A stretch of 37,403 nucleotides of DNA from Cytophagaceae bacterium (GTDB taxonomy: Bacteria; Bacteroidota; Bacteroidia; Cytophagales; Spirosomataceae). The notes below the pieces were generated by a model. The model was not told the DNA's origin, made no database searches, and worked only from the letters and a program-made list of their open reading frames with translations. Of this stretch, positions 7,110 through 16,146 are shown piece by piece. The number at the start of each line of letters is the position of its first letter. The first letter of the stretch is position 1. The position numbers were made by a program, and so were the translations under genes. The stretch is from assembly GCA_026785975.1 (NCBI GenBank), contig JAJAZB010000328.1:1-37403 (forward strand), given 5' to 3'.

Positions 7110-8690
7110 TTAACTGTATCCTTTCGTCCAGGTGCCATCCAGCAGCCGCCAGATATCCAACGGATTATTGTTTTTGAGTTCATCGGGCAGCAGGTTTTCG
7201 GGGAAATCCTGGTAGCAAACCGGGCGCGTAAATCGCCGGATGGCCGATGTGCCCACGGAGGTACTGCGGGAGTCGGTAGTGGCGGGGTACGGTCCGCCGT
7301 GTACCATCGCGTGGGCCACTTCCACCCCCGTTGGAAACCCGTTGATGACCACCCGACCCACTTTTGTTTCCAGGATTTCAATCAAATCGGCGTATTCGTT
7401 CAGATCGTCGGGCGTACCGTGTACGGTCGCTGTCAGGTGGCCATGCAAACTTCGGGCAAAAGCCAGGGTCTGCATTTTATCATCCGCCACGATGGTCAGG
7501 GAGGCCGGGCCGAATACTTCGTCCGTCAACTCGGGGTTAGCCATTGCAGTTTTCGCCGTGGTGCGTAGCAACTGAGCCGTTACCGCGCCTGATTCCACGG
7601 CGGGTGTGGAGGCCGTGAGTCGCTCCGTTCCGCTAACCCGTTGCAACTGCCCGATACCGCGCTCGTAGGCTTGACGAATGCCCCCGGTGAGCATAAAACC
7701 CGGAGCCGTCGCGCTTAGTTTTTCGGCAACGCTTCGGACAAACGGGGCCGTTTCGGGAAGATCCGGCACCACAAAAACACCCGGATTTGTGCAAAACTGC
7801 CCCACGCCCAGCGTAATCGAACCGGCCAGCGCCGAGGCCAGACTTTCACCGCGTTCACGAAGCGCACCGGGCAGGATAAAAACGGGATTCGTGCTACCCA
7901 TCTCGGCGTAAACCGGGATTGGCTCAGGCCGACGCACGGCGGCATCGTAAAGCGCTTTGCCGCCCCGAAACGAACCCGTAAAGCCCACTGCCTTGAGCAA
8001 TGGGTGTTGCACCAGCGTCATGCCCACTTCCGTACCGGCACCCTGCACCAATGAAAACACGCCGTCGGGCAAGCCGCAATTTTCCGCCGCCCGACTGATG
8101 GCCCCCGCCACCAGTTCGCAGGTTGCCGGATGCGCCGGGTGGGCTTTAAATATCACCGGGCAGCCCGCAGCCAACGCCGAGACGGTATCCCCGCCCGCCA
8201 CCGAAAACGCCAGTGGAAAATTGCTCGCCCCAAATACGCCTACTGGCCCCAGGGGGCGTTGCATTTGCCGTAAATCGGGTTTGGCGGCGGGCAAACGGGC
8301 GGGTTGCGCCGTGTCGATGCGGGCATCGAGCCAGGAACCTTCGCGCAGGAGTTCGGCAAAAAGACGCAATTGGCCCACGGTTCGGCCCCGTTCGCCTTGC
8401 AAACGGGCTTCGGGTAAGGCTGTTTCGGCGGCAGCCGTTTGAATCAATTCGTCACCGAGAGACAGGATTTCAACGGCGATTTTTTCGAGAAAATCAGCTT
8501 TCTCAACGCCTGATTTTCTTCGGTAACTTTCAGACGCTACCGCCGCTTTTTCTACGGCCCGAGCCACTTCGTCCAGTGTGGCTTCGTGAAAAATCAGGGG
8601 TAGTTTTTCACCCGTAGCCGGATTTATACCCTGGAAAATCTGAGCGCCGGCGGCACTTCGTTCGTAGCCAATAAAATGTTGTCCAGTCAT
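7110..8690 (-). CDS. 2,5-dioxovalerate (KGSA) dehydrogenase
   Basis: This is a 526-residue aldehyde dehydrogenase. ASNFPLAF holds the catalytic Asn157, FKAHPAHP the cofactor-binding Lys182, AEMGSTNP the general base Glu263, and GQFCTNPG the nucleophile Cys300. The length and the GQFCTNPG and AEMGSTNP contexts fit the alpha-ketoglutaric semialdehyde dehydrogenase branch, which oxidises 2,5-dioxopentanoate to 2-oxoglutarate, often with NADP. The next gene upstream in the same direction is a sugar-acid dehydratase candidate that would make this substrate, which strengthens the call. The two are separated by a 116-bp palindromic element. Confidence 0.85.
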   Translation of the reverse strand: MTGQHFIGYERSAAGAQIFQGINPATGEKLPLIFHEATLDEVARAVEKAAVASESYRRKSGVEKADFLEKIAVEILSLGDELIQTAAAETALPEARLQGERGRTVGQLRLFAELLREGSWLDARIDTAQPARLPAAKPDLRQMQRPLGPVGVFGASNFPLAFSVAGGDTVSALAAGCPVIFKAHPAHPATCELVAGAISRAAENCGLPDGVFSLVQGAGTEVGMTLVQHPLLKAVGFTGSFRGGKALYDAAVRRPEPIPVYAEMGSTNPVFILPGALRERGESLASALAGSITLGVGQFCTNPGVFVVPDLPETAPFVRSVAEKLSATAPGFMLTGGIRQAYERGIGQLQRVSGTERLTASTPAVESGAVTAQLLRTTAKTAMANPELTDEVFGPASLTIVADDKMQTLAFARSLHGHLTATVHGTPDDLNEYADLIEILETKVGRVVINGFPTGVEVAHAMVHGGPYPATTDSRSTSVGTSAIRRFTRPVCYQDFPENLLPDELKNNNPLDIWRLLDGTWTKGYS

Positions 8691-8702
8691 GGTGGGAGGG
8701 TG

Positions 8703-8818
8703 GTCTGAACTTTGATTGGCCTGGATTAAAGGGTTTCCAGAATAAAAAACCCAGAAATTAAAAATCAGGAATCACCAATCCTGTTAATTCGTCAATCCGG
8801 GCCAATCAAGGTTCAGAC
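8703..8818. repeat. 116-bp palindromic intergenic element
   Basis: The ends GTCTGAACTTTGATTGG (8703 onward) and CCAATCAAGGTTCAGAC (to 8818) are inverted copies over about 25 bases with two mismatches. The middle contains further short mirrored words such as CCTGGATT and AATCCGGG, plus GGGTTT and AAACCC. It almost exactly fills the gap between the dehydrogenase and the FAH-fold gene. It resembles dispersed palindromes I associate with Bacteroidota genomes. Confidence 0.8.
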
Positions 8819-8821
8819 GAT

Positions 8822-9655
8822 TTAGTTAACGACATTGACAAGGGTACCGATGGGCGAGATGGTGATTCTGATCTCGTCGCCTGCTTGCAGGGTGAAGTCG
8901 TTGCCGGGTACGACGCCCGTGCCGGTCATCAGGAAGCAGCCCTGGGGAAAGGAACATTCGCGAAAAAGGAACTCCACCAATTCATCGAAGCGACGTTTGA
9001 TGCGGTCAATCGTGACGTCCCCGGCAAACACCCCGGCTCCGGCCCGGCGGATTTCCAGGCTGATTTTTGTCGTCATCGGCAGGGGTTCATCGGTCACGAA
9101 AATGCCCGGCCCCAGCCCGGCGCAACGATCGTACACTTTGGCCTGGGGCAAATACAAGGGGTTTTCGCCTTCGATGCTGCGCGAACTCATGTCGTTGCCG
9201 ATGGTGTACCCGACGATTTTGCCCGAGGGTGAAATCACCAGCGTCAGTTCCGGTTCGGGCACGTCCCAGGTCGAATCTTTGCGAATATTCACCTTTCCAC
9301 CCGGCCCCACGGCGCGGTGGGCGGTGCCTTTGAAGAAGAGTTCGGGCCGTTCGGCATCGTACACTTTATCGTAAAACGTACTCCCGCCCGACTCCTCCGA
9401 CTCTTCCATCCGGGCGAGTTTGCTGCGTTGGTAGGTCACGCCCGCCGCCCAGATTTCCTGGCTGCCGATTGGCGCATCGAGGGGTTGTAACGCCATCCAT
9501 TCGGCCCCACCAACGGGTTGAAGGCGGTCTTTTTCAGACTTGAGATAGGTCGCCAGATCATCGCGCACGAGCAGCGCATCCCATTCGTCTTCGAGTTGGT
9601 AGGCAAAATTGTCGTACTGAAGAATCGCGCCGGAGGAATTTTTGTAGAGATGCAT
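8822..9655 (-). CDS. FAH-fold 2-keto-3-deoxy-pentonate dehydratase candidate
   Basis: The product is 277 residues from the ATG at 9655. The fumarylacetoacetate-hydrolase fold is shown by EPELTLV (Glu134 and Glu136) and GNDMSSR (Asp155), the divalent metal ligands. SRSIEGENPLYLPQAKVY (158-175) is a hallmark I associate with the subgroup holding archaeal 2-keto-3-deoxy-D-arabinonate dehydratase and bacterial XylX, rather than true fumarylacetoacetase. Such enzymes dehydrate a 2-keto-3-deoxy pentonate to 2,5-dioxopentanoate, the substrate of the neighbouring dehydrogenase. Which pentose (arabinose or xylose) feeds in cannot be seen; earlier pathway steps are absent here. Confidence 0.78.
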   Translation of the reverse strand: MHLYKNSSGAILQYDNFAYQLEDEWDALLVRDDLATYLKSEKDRLQPVGGAEWMALQPLDAPIGSQEIWAAGVTYQRSKLARMEESEESGGSTFYDKVYDAERPELFFKGTAHRAVGPGGKVNIRKDSTWDVPEPELTLVISPSGKIVGYTIGNDMSSRSIEGENPLYLPQAKVYDRCAGLGPGIFVTDEPLPMTTKISLEIRRAGAGVFAGDVTIDRIKRRFDELVEFLFRECSFPQGCFLMTGTGVVPGNDFTLQAGDEIRITISPIGTLVNVVN

Positions 9656-9669
9656 AAAAGATAAGAGAA

Positions 9670-9770
9670 AGGCCCCCAACCGACCCGTCGGACCGCCCCG
9701 AAGGGGGCTTTTTATAGGTTAACAAAAGAAAACCCCCTTCGGGGCGGTCCGACGGGTCGGTTGGGGGCCT
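9670..9770. terminator. Long hairpin between kup and FAH genes
   Basis: A 38-bp perfect inverted repeat, 9670-9707 against 9733-9770, encloses a 25-base loop. The far end shares its last base with the kup stop codon (TAA, 9770-9772). It is far longer than a normal terminator and is probably a dispersed palindrome that also ends kup transcripts. An inner CCCCGAAGGGG can fold alone. Confidence 0.8.
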
Positions 9771-11719
9771 TAGGCTTTCACCCGCTTCAGTCGCACGTTT
9801 TCGGCGGGGCGAATGATGAGGGGTACTTTTTCAACTTTTACCGAACTACTGTCCAACCCAAACCATTTGTCCTCGGAATTGGTAAACGATTTGATGAAAA
9901 AGTAAGCCTCCATCGTCACTCGTTCGAAGAAGGGTAATTCATTTTCGTAAGAAAGAAATTTTTCGAGGACGACAAACCGGAAGTCACCGATGACGTTCTG
10001 TTTGCTCAACGATTCGTACCGGCTGGTGATGTCTACTTCTTTGTTCATGACCAGGTCTTCGATGACCTTTCTGAAGTAAAGATTGATCCGTTGCTCAACC
10101 CGAAACCCTAATTTGAACGTCACCTTGATGATGTCATCGGCTTCGATGATATTCACTTTGTACTCCATCGTGTACGGATCGTCGAGTGTATCGACGTGAA
10201 CAAACCAGTAGATATCGGCGCGTTTGGGGCGTTTCTGGAAAATGGAATAAATGATTTTCGACTCAATTTCATTGGCCCTGGAGGCATTACTCATGAAGAC
10301 CAGATGGGTGGCGTATTTGGGAATACTTTTGTCATGGCTGAGATCGCGGAGCGGCTCGATGTATTGATCGAGTTTAACATACTCCGTCAAGCGGGCTTTG
10401 ATCTTGAAGGCTCGGAGCCAGATAATCATGACCCCCGCCATCAACGAGGCAATCAACATCGAAACCCAACCGCCAGCGGTGAATTTGAGCAGGTTCGCCG
10501 TTAAAAAGGAGCCTTCGATGATCAGATAGCCAACCAGAAACAGGAGAACGAAGTAGAAATTGTAGCGGTGGGAGTACAGGTAATAAGCCATCATCAGGGT
10601 ATTCATCAACATGGTCAGGGTAATGGCCAAACCATACGCTGCCTCCATCCGCGATGATTCCTTAAAATAAAACACCACCCCGATACAACCCAGCCAAAGC
10701 AACCAGTTGATACTCGGCACGTACAATTGCCCCTTTTGATCAGAGGGAAAAACCAGGCGTACCTTCGGCCAGAAGTTGAGGCGAATTGCTTCGGAAATCA
10801 GAGTAAATGAGCCTGAAATCATGGCCTGACTGGCGATGATGGCCGCCAAGGTTGCAATAATAACGCCCGGTAGCAAAAACCAGTCGGGCATCAACTCATA
10901 GATGGGCTTGCGGCCCTGGAGAAGTTGTCCCTGCTGTTCGAGTAACCAGACGCCCTGGCCGAAATACTGCAACAGCAGGCAGGTTTTTACGAAAACCCAA
11001 CTGACGCGAATGTTGGCCCGCCCGGTGTGACCCATATCCGAGTAGAGTGCTTCGGCACCCGTCGTACAGAGAAAAATAGCCCCCAGTAACCAGAACCCAC
11101 CCGGATATTCAACCAAAAGCTGGTAGGCGTAGAGCGGATTAACGGCCCGTAGGATGGTCCAGTCGCGGGCTACCCAAATAACGCCCAGTGTACCCAACAT
11201 GGAGAACCATACCATCATGATGGGGCCAAAGGAGCGACCCACCACTTTCGTTCCCAAGGCCTGCACCAAAAAGATGAGCGTGAGAATGGCCAGGACAATC
11301 GGCAGAATAAACCGCTCTAATTCGGGATAACGCAGTTCGAGTCCCTCAACGGCAGAAGCCACCGAAATGGGTGGGGTAATGATGCCATCGGCCAGTACGG
11401 TGGCGCCCCCGATAATGGCCGGAATAGTCAGCCACTTAGCATGGCGGCGCACCAGGGTGTAGAGGGAAAAAATTCCGCCTTCACCCCGGTTGTCGGCCCG
11501 AAGCACCAGAATGACGTATTTTACTGTCGTTTGAAGTGTCAGTGTCCAGAAAATGCAGGATAAACTCCCCACGACCAATTCAGGACTAATCACCGATTGA
11601 CCAATAATCGCCGACATCACATAAAGCGGCGAGGTTCCGATGTCGCCGTAAATGATCCCCAGCGCCACCAGCGACCCCGCCGCCGTGACTTTATCAGAAT
11701 GTTTTTTTCGGTCTTCCAT
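9770..11719 (-). CDS. kup: KUP-family potassium uptake protein
   Basis: Kup is a low-affinity K+/H+ symporter of the inner membrane. The protein is 649 residues from the ATG at 11719. GIIYGDIGTSPLYV near the N terminus is the family signature, followed by about 12 hydrophobic segments up to residue 440 and a cytoplasmic C-terminal domain of about 200 residues. A GTG at 11734 would add five residues (VIHPG) and is less likely. A consensus Bacteroidota promoter sits about 50 bases upstream. The gene is probably transcribed alone, since the long hairpin follows its stop. Confidence 0.93.
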   Translation of the reverse strand: MEDRKKHSDKVTAAGSLVALGIIYGDIGTSPLYVMSAIIGQSVISPELVVGSLSCIFWTLTLQTTVKYVILVLRADNRGEGGIFSLYTLVRRHAKWLTIPAIIGGATVLADGIITPPISVASAVEGLELRYPELERFILPIVLAILTLIFLVQALGTKVVGRSFGPIMMVWFSMLGTLGVIWVARDWTILRAVNPLYAYQLLVEYPGGFWLLGAIFLCTTGAEALYSDMGHTGRANIRVSWVFVKTCLLLQYFGQGVWLLEQQGQLLQGRKPIYELMPDWFLLPGVIIATLAAIIASQAMISGSFTLISEAIRLNFWPKVRLVFPSDQKGQLYVPSINWLLWLGCIGVVFYFKESSRMEAAYGLAITLTMLMNTLMMAYYLYSHRYNFYFVLLFLVGYLIIEGSFLTANLLKFTAGGWVSMLIASLMAGVMIIWLRAFKIKARLTEYVKLDQYIEPLRDLSHDKSIPKYATHLVFMSNASRANEIESKIIYSIFQKRPKRADIYWFVHVDTLDDPYTMEYKVNIIEADDIIKVTFKLGFRVEQRINLYFRKVIEDLVMNKEVDITSRYESLSKQNVIGDFRFVVLEKFLSYENELPFFERVTMEAYFFIKSFTNSEDKWFGLDSSSVKVEKVPLIIRPAENVRLKRVKA

Positions 11720-11771
11720 GCCTGGATGAATCACGTTTCCAACGTCGGAAAACGTCTTTTTAATGGAGGCA

Positions 11772-11800
11772 CAAAGTTAACCGAATTCCCAAAAGGGCAA
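11772..11800 (-). promoter_or_regulatory. Bacteroidota-type promoter for kup
   Basis: On the minus strand a TTG (11798-11800) is followed after 18 bases by TAACTTTG (11772-11779), matching the TTG-N17..23-TAnnTTTG consensus of primary sigma factor promoters in Bacteroidota. Start of transcription is expected near 11765, about 45 bases before the kup ATG. Confidence 0.65.
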
Positions 11801-11817
11801 GCCAAACTACTTTTTTC

Positions 11818-12474
11818 TTAGCGCTTGGAGCTGCCAAACAAATAGCCGATGGTCAGGCCGAGGCTGGCGTTGCGGAGGGTAGTGTTACCGCCGCCGGGCG
11901 CTAAGTCGGCCAGACCGAAGTTGTAGTTAGCCCCGAGGAGTAAACCGCCAATTTCTGCTCCAATTGCTAAACTGCCGCCAAAATCAGTCTGCTTGAAATC
12001 GCCTCCGTCATTGCCGTACTTGATGTCGGTTGTTGCTTCAACGCCACTGGTTTTAATGTTCTTTTGCCCACCAATACCCACGGCTGCGTAGGGACCAAGC
12101 CCCCCGAACAACCGCACTGTATTGCCAAGATTGATCTTGAGCAGTGCCAAAATGGGCACCTCGATGTAGAGCGGACTATATGTGGCATCTAAATTGAGTG
12201 TGGATCCGATGCTCGAAAAGTCATTTTTTGTGTTGTACCCTTTGCTACTCAACAGCACGGCGGGTTGTATAGAAAAATGGCGGCTGATGCCCAGGTCGGC
12301 CAACGCGCCCGCCTGCCAGGCCACCCTCGGGTTATACGAAGCTGCGCCTTTACTCGAACTAATAACCCTGGATGAAGTAAGGCCCGCCTTAACGCCGAAG
12401 CGAACCTGCGCCTGGGCCGACAAACTGATGAGTAACGCAAAAAGTAGTACGAGGGGAAGGGTTCGTTTTTGCAT
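11818..12474 (-). CDS. PorT-like outer-membrane beta-barrel protein, copy 1
   Basis: This 218-residue protein has a signal peptide (MQKRTLPLVLLFALLISLSAQA) and then AQVRFGVKAGL, the usual opening of PorT-family or OmpA-like eight-strand beta barrels of Bacteroidota. Alternating aromatic and small residues and repeated Gly-rich strands support a barrel. It aligns along its whole length with the next gene, sharing FGVK.GL.SS, WQAG.LAD.GI, IQPAVLLSSKG, PLY.E.P.LAL.KINLG and RNASLGLT.G. These are tandem paralogues. Ligand or role unknown. The start is the ATG at 12474; the open frame to 12525 is leader. Confidence 0.85.
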   Translation of the reverse strand: MQKRTLPLVLLFALLISLSAQAQVRFGVKAGLTSSRVISSSKGAASYNPRVAWQAGALADLGISRHFSIQPAVLLSSKGYNTKNDFSSIGSTLNLDATYSPLYIEVPILALLKINLGNTVRLFGGLGPYAAVGIGGQKNIKTSGVEATTDIKYGNDGGDFKQTDFGGSLAIGAEIGGLLLGANYNFGLADLAPGGGNTTLRNASLGLTIGYLFGSSKR

Positions 12475-12573
12475 GAGCTGATGGTTTTTAAATGAGTTGA
12501 TGAAGAAATTACCCGCTGTCACCAATCATTTAAAATTTAGTGCCACGTGCCCATACCTACGGAACGTAGACGC

Positions 12574-13236
12574 TTAGCGGTTTACATCGCCCAACAAAAA
12601 CCCGACCGTCAGGCCCAGGCTGGCATTGCGGATTTTAACGTCACTGTCTTCCGCGAGTATATTGGCTAACCCCCGATTGTAATTGACGCCAACGATCAGT
12701 TTGCCAAATTCGACGCCAAGAGCCACGCTGCCGCCGTAGTCGATGCGTTTGAGGTCGGCGGCGTTGGTATTCCCGAATGTAATATCTGTTTTGCTGTCTC
12801 CTAACCCGGAAGCGGTGTATTTACCGCCTACGCCCACCGCGACGTAGGGGCCAACCCCGGCGTAAATTCGGAACGTATCGCCGAGATTGATTTTTGCCAG
12901 AGCCAACACGGGGATTTCGACGTACAAAGGTTCGTAGGTGTATTTTATCGAAATACCGTTGCCCGCGTCATACGTGCTTTGGAAACCCTTGCTGCTCAAC
13001 AACACAGCGGGTTGCACCGAGAAATTCCGGTGAATCCCCACATCGGCCAACAAGCCCGCCTGCCAGGCAAGCCGTCCGTTCGGTAGCGCCTTCGGTTCGT
13101 AGCCAAACTGGTTGTTGGAAATCAGGAACGTGGACGAATTCAATCCCCCTTTCACGCCAAAACGGATTTGGGCTGCCGCCGAATATGCTGAGAGTAGGGC
13201 GATAACGAGCAAGGAAATTTTGGATAGTTTTTGCAT
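12574..13236 (-). CDS. PorT-like outer-membrane beta-barrel protein, copy 2
   Basis: This 220-residue protein has a cleavable signal (MQKLSKISLLVIALLSAYSA, AAA then Q) and the barrel opening QIRFGVKGGLNSS. It is the upstream partner of the copy at 11818 and shares most of its strand motifs, with extra residues (FGYEPKALPNG) in one loop. Loops differ more than strands, as expected for barrel paralogues diverging at surface loops. The 99-base gap between the two copies shows no clear promoter or terminator, so cotranscription is likely. Confidence 0.86.
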   Translation of the reverse strand: MQKLSKISLLVIALLSAYSAAAQIRFGVKGGLNSSTFLISNNQFGYEPKALPNGRLAWQAGLLADVGIHRNFSVQPAVLLSSKGFQSTYDAGNGISIKYTYEPLYVEIPVLALAKINLGDTFRIYAGVGPYVAVGVGGKYTASGLGDSKTDITFGNTNAADLKRIDYGGSVALGVEFGKLIVGVNYNRGLANILAEDSDVKIRNASLGLTVGFLLGDVNR

Positions 13237-13350
13237 GGCTGAAGAGGGTTATGTGGTGGGTACTTATTAACCAAGCTGTTGGTGGTTCGCTATACGGTTC
13301 ACTATCAGGTTTTTAATCAATAATCAGTAGCCAGCTAACTTTATCAACGA

Positions 13351-13725
13351 CTACTTAGTGGCCGGTAAGCCCGCCGCCGACCAGGCTTGAAAACCCCCTT
13401 TTAAGTCGTAAACGGTTTTGTAACCTTGCTTGGTCAGCCAGTCGGCGGCGGCCCGGCTGCGGCCACCCACCTGGCAGTACACGAAAACGGGGCGCGATTT
13501 ATCGAGTTTAGCAGCCAGAACTTCAAATTGCTCGCTGCGGTAATCAACGTTGCGGGCACCCTTGAGGTGGCCTTTTTCAAACTCCTCCGGCGTACGCACA
13601 TCCACCAGTTGAACTTGCGGCGTAGCGGCCAGGGTCTGAGCAAAATCGGCGGCGGGAATGACTTGCTGAGCCAGCGCAACCCGACTCAGCGCGGTTAAAA
13701 TCACAAGGAACAGGGCTGTTTTCAT
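13351..13725 (-). CDS. Exported single-domain rhodanese
   Basis: This is a 124-residue protein with a signal peptide (cleavage likely after RVALA) and one rhodanese domain: VDVRTPEEFEKGHLKGARNVD, then the active-site loop VYCQVGGRS with Cys83, then GYKTVYDLKGGFQAW. The catalytic cysteine is present, so it can carry a sulfane sulphur, but its physiological partner is unknown. Export places it in the periplasm. The gene lies 114 bases upstream of the PorT-like pair on the same strand and is divergent from eno. Confidence 0.9.
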   Translation of the reverse strand: MKTALFLVILTALSRVALAQQVIPAADFAQTLAATPQVQLVDVRTPEEFEKGHLKGARNVDYRSEQFEVLAAKLDKSRPVFVYCQVGGRSRAAADWLTKQGYKTVYDLKGGFQAWSAAGLPATK

Positions 13726-13833
13726 CGCGACGTTTGTACAAAAGTTGGGAGGAAGATAAAAGGTTTAGTCCGATGTTCCACGCTTTTTCCGTTATTTTGC
13801 ACTGACATTTGTCCTCCCTCCCGAATTTTCTAA

Positions 13834-15132
<1,299 letters not shown>

Positions 15133-15150
15133 ATAATGCTGAACTTCAAA

Positions 15151-15233
15151 GAATGCTGAATGCTGAATTATGAATGCTGAATAAAAACGGGCGTGTCTGA
15201 CATTCAGCATTCATAATTCAGCATTCATAATTC
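15151..15233. repeat. Iterated-word palindrome between eno and the FtsB-like gene
   Basis: The 32-base arms at 15151-15182 and 15202-15233 are inverted copies with two mismatches. Each arm is made of repeats of GAATGCT or GAATTAT. The loop is 19 bases. Related words occur at 32418-32486 inside the ribosomal superoperon. The element fills the gap and ends 5 bases before the next ATG, so it could affect that gene's translation or act as a partial terminator for eno. Confidence 0.88.
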
Positions 15234-15237
15234 TCCC

Positions 15238-15543
15238 ATGCTCCGACGCCTTCGTTCCCTCAACTTTTACTGGATGACCGGCATGGGTTTGCTGGCGTGG
15301 ATGCTTTTTTTCGATGCCAACGACCTCATCACGCAGGCACGAACCTGGTGGAAACTGCAACAGCTACGTCAGGAGCAGGATTATTACAGCGAACAGATTA
15401 AGCAAGTGGAGCGCGAACGGCGTGAGGTGATGGGTACGCCCAGGTTGGTCGAGAAATTTGCCCGCGAAAAATATTTAATGAAAAAGCCGGAAGAAGAGGT
15501 TTTTGTTATCGTGAATGAGAATAACGAGCCATTGGAAAAATAA
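15238..15543 (+). CDS. FtsB/DivIC-like septum formation protein
   Basis: This is a 101-residue bitopic membrane protein. A short basic N terminus (MLRRLRS) precedes one membrane helix at about residues 10-26. A coiled coil follows (LQQLRQEQDYYSEQIKQVE), then the conserved block LVEKFAREKYLMKKPEEEVFVI that marks the FtsB/DivIC family. These proteins link the divisome at mid-cell with FtsL and FtsQ. Placement just after eno parallels the eno-ftsB arrangement known from many bacteria. The call rests on topology and the C-terminal block. Confidence 0.85.
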   Translation: MLRRLRSLNFYWMTGMGLLAWMLFFDANDLITQARTWWKLQQLRQEQDYYSEQIKQVERERREVMGTPRLVEKFAREKYLMKKPEEEVFVIVNENNEPLEK

Positions 15544-15566
15544 ACGAATTCCTGCCAATCAGTTCC

Positions 15567-16109
15567 ATGGTCAACGTGCTCTTCGTGTGCTTAGGCAACA
15601 TTTGTCGCTCCCCGATTGCCGAGGCGACGTTTCGACAAATGGTCGACGAACGCGGGTTGACCGACCACATCCAATGCGACTCGGCGGGTACCCACAACTA
15701 CCACATTGGCGATTTACCCGACGCGCGCACCCGTCGGAACGCCGAACTTCACGACCTGATCCTTACGCACCGCTGCCGTCGCCTGACCGGTAGTGACTTC
15801 AGCAAGTTCGACCACATCATCGGCATGGACGAGAGCAATATTCAAAATATTCGCGCCATTGCATACAAAGCCACGGGCCAGTATCCATCGGACGAACAGG
15901 TCTTTCTGCTTCGGAAATTTGATCCCGATTCGGCCACATTTGAGTCCATTCCCGACGTGCCCGATCCGTACTACGAAGAGGATGCTTTCTTCGAGAAAGT
16001 CTACCAAATCGTCCGGCGGTGCAACGAGTATTTACTGAACTTCCTGGTCAAAAGGTACAGTTTAGCCCCTGTACCCCAAGGCGCTCATCGCACCAACCAG
16101 CCGGTCTGA
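15567..16109 (+). CDS. Low-molecular-weight protein tyrosine phosphatase
   Basis: This 180-residue cytoplasmic phosphatase has the CX5R phosphate loop at CLGNICRS (Cys8, Arg14) right at the N terminus. The general-acid aspartate lies in VPDPYYEE. Members dephosphorylate phosphotyrosine and sometimes phosphoarginine or small molecules. The C-terminal 25 residues (PVPQGAHRTNQPV region) run past the usual end of about 155 residues. It starts 23 bases after the FtsB-like gene and lies 37 bases before gpmI, so one transcript is likely. Confidence 0.93.
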   Translation: MVNVLFVCLGNICRSPIAEATFRQMVDERGLTDHIQCDSAGTHNYHIGDLPDARTRRNAELHDLILTHRCRRLTGSDFSKFDHIIGMDESNIQNIRAIAYKATGQYPSDEQVFLLRKFDPDSATFESIPDVPDPYYEEDAFFEKVYQIVRRCNEYLLNFLVKRYSLAPVPQGAHRTNQPV

Positions 16110-16146
16110 TTAAAAGCGGTTTCGGCGAACCGCCCTACAATTTTTT

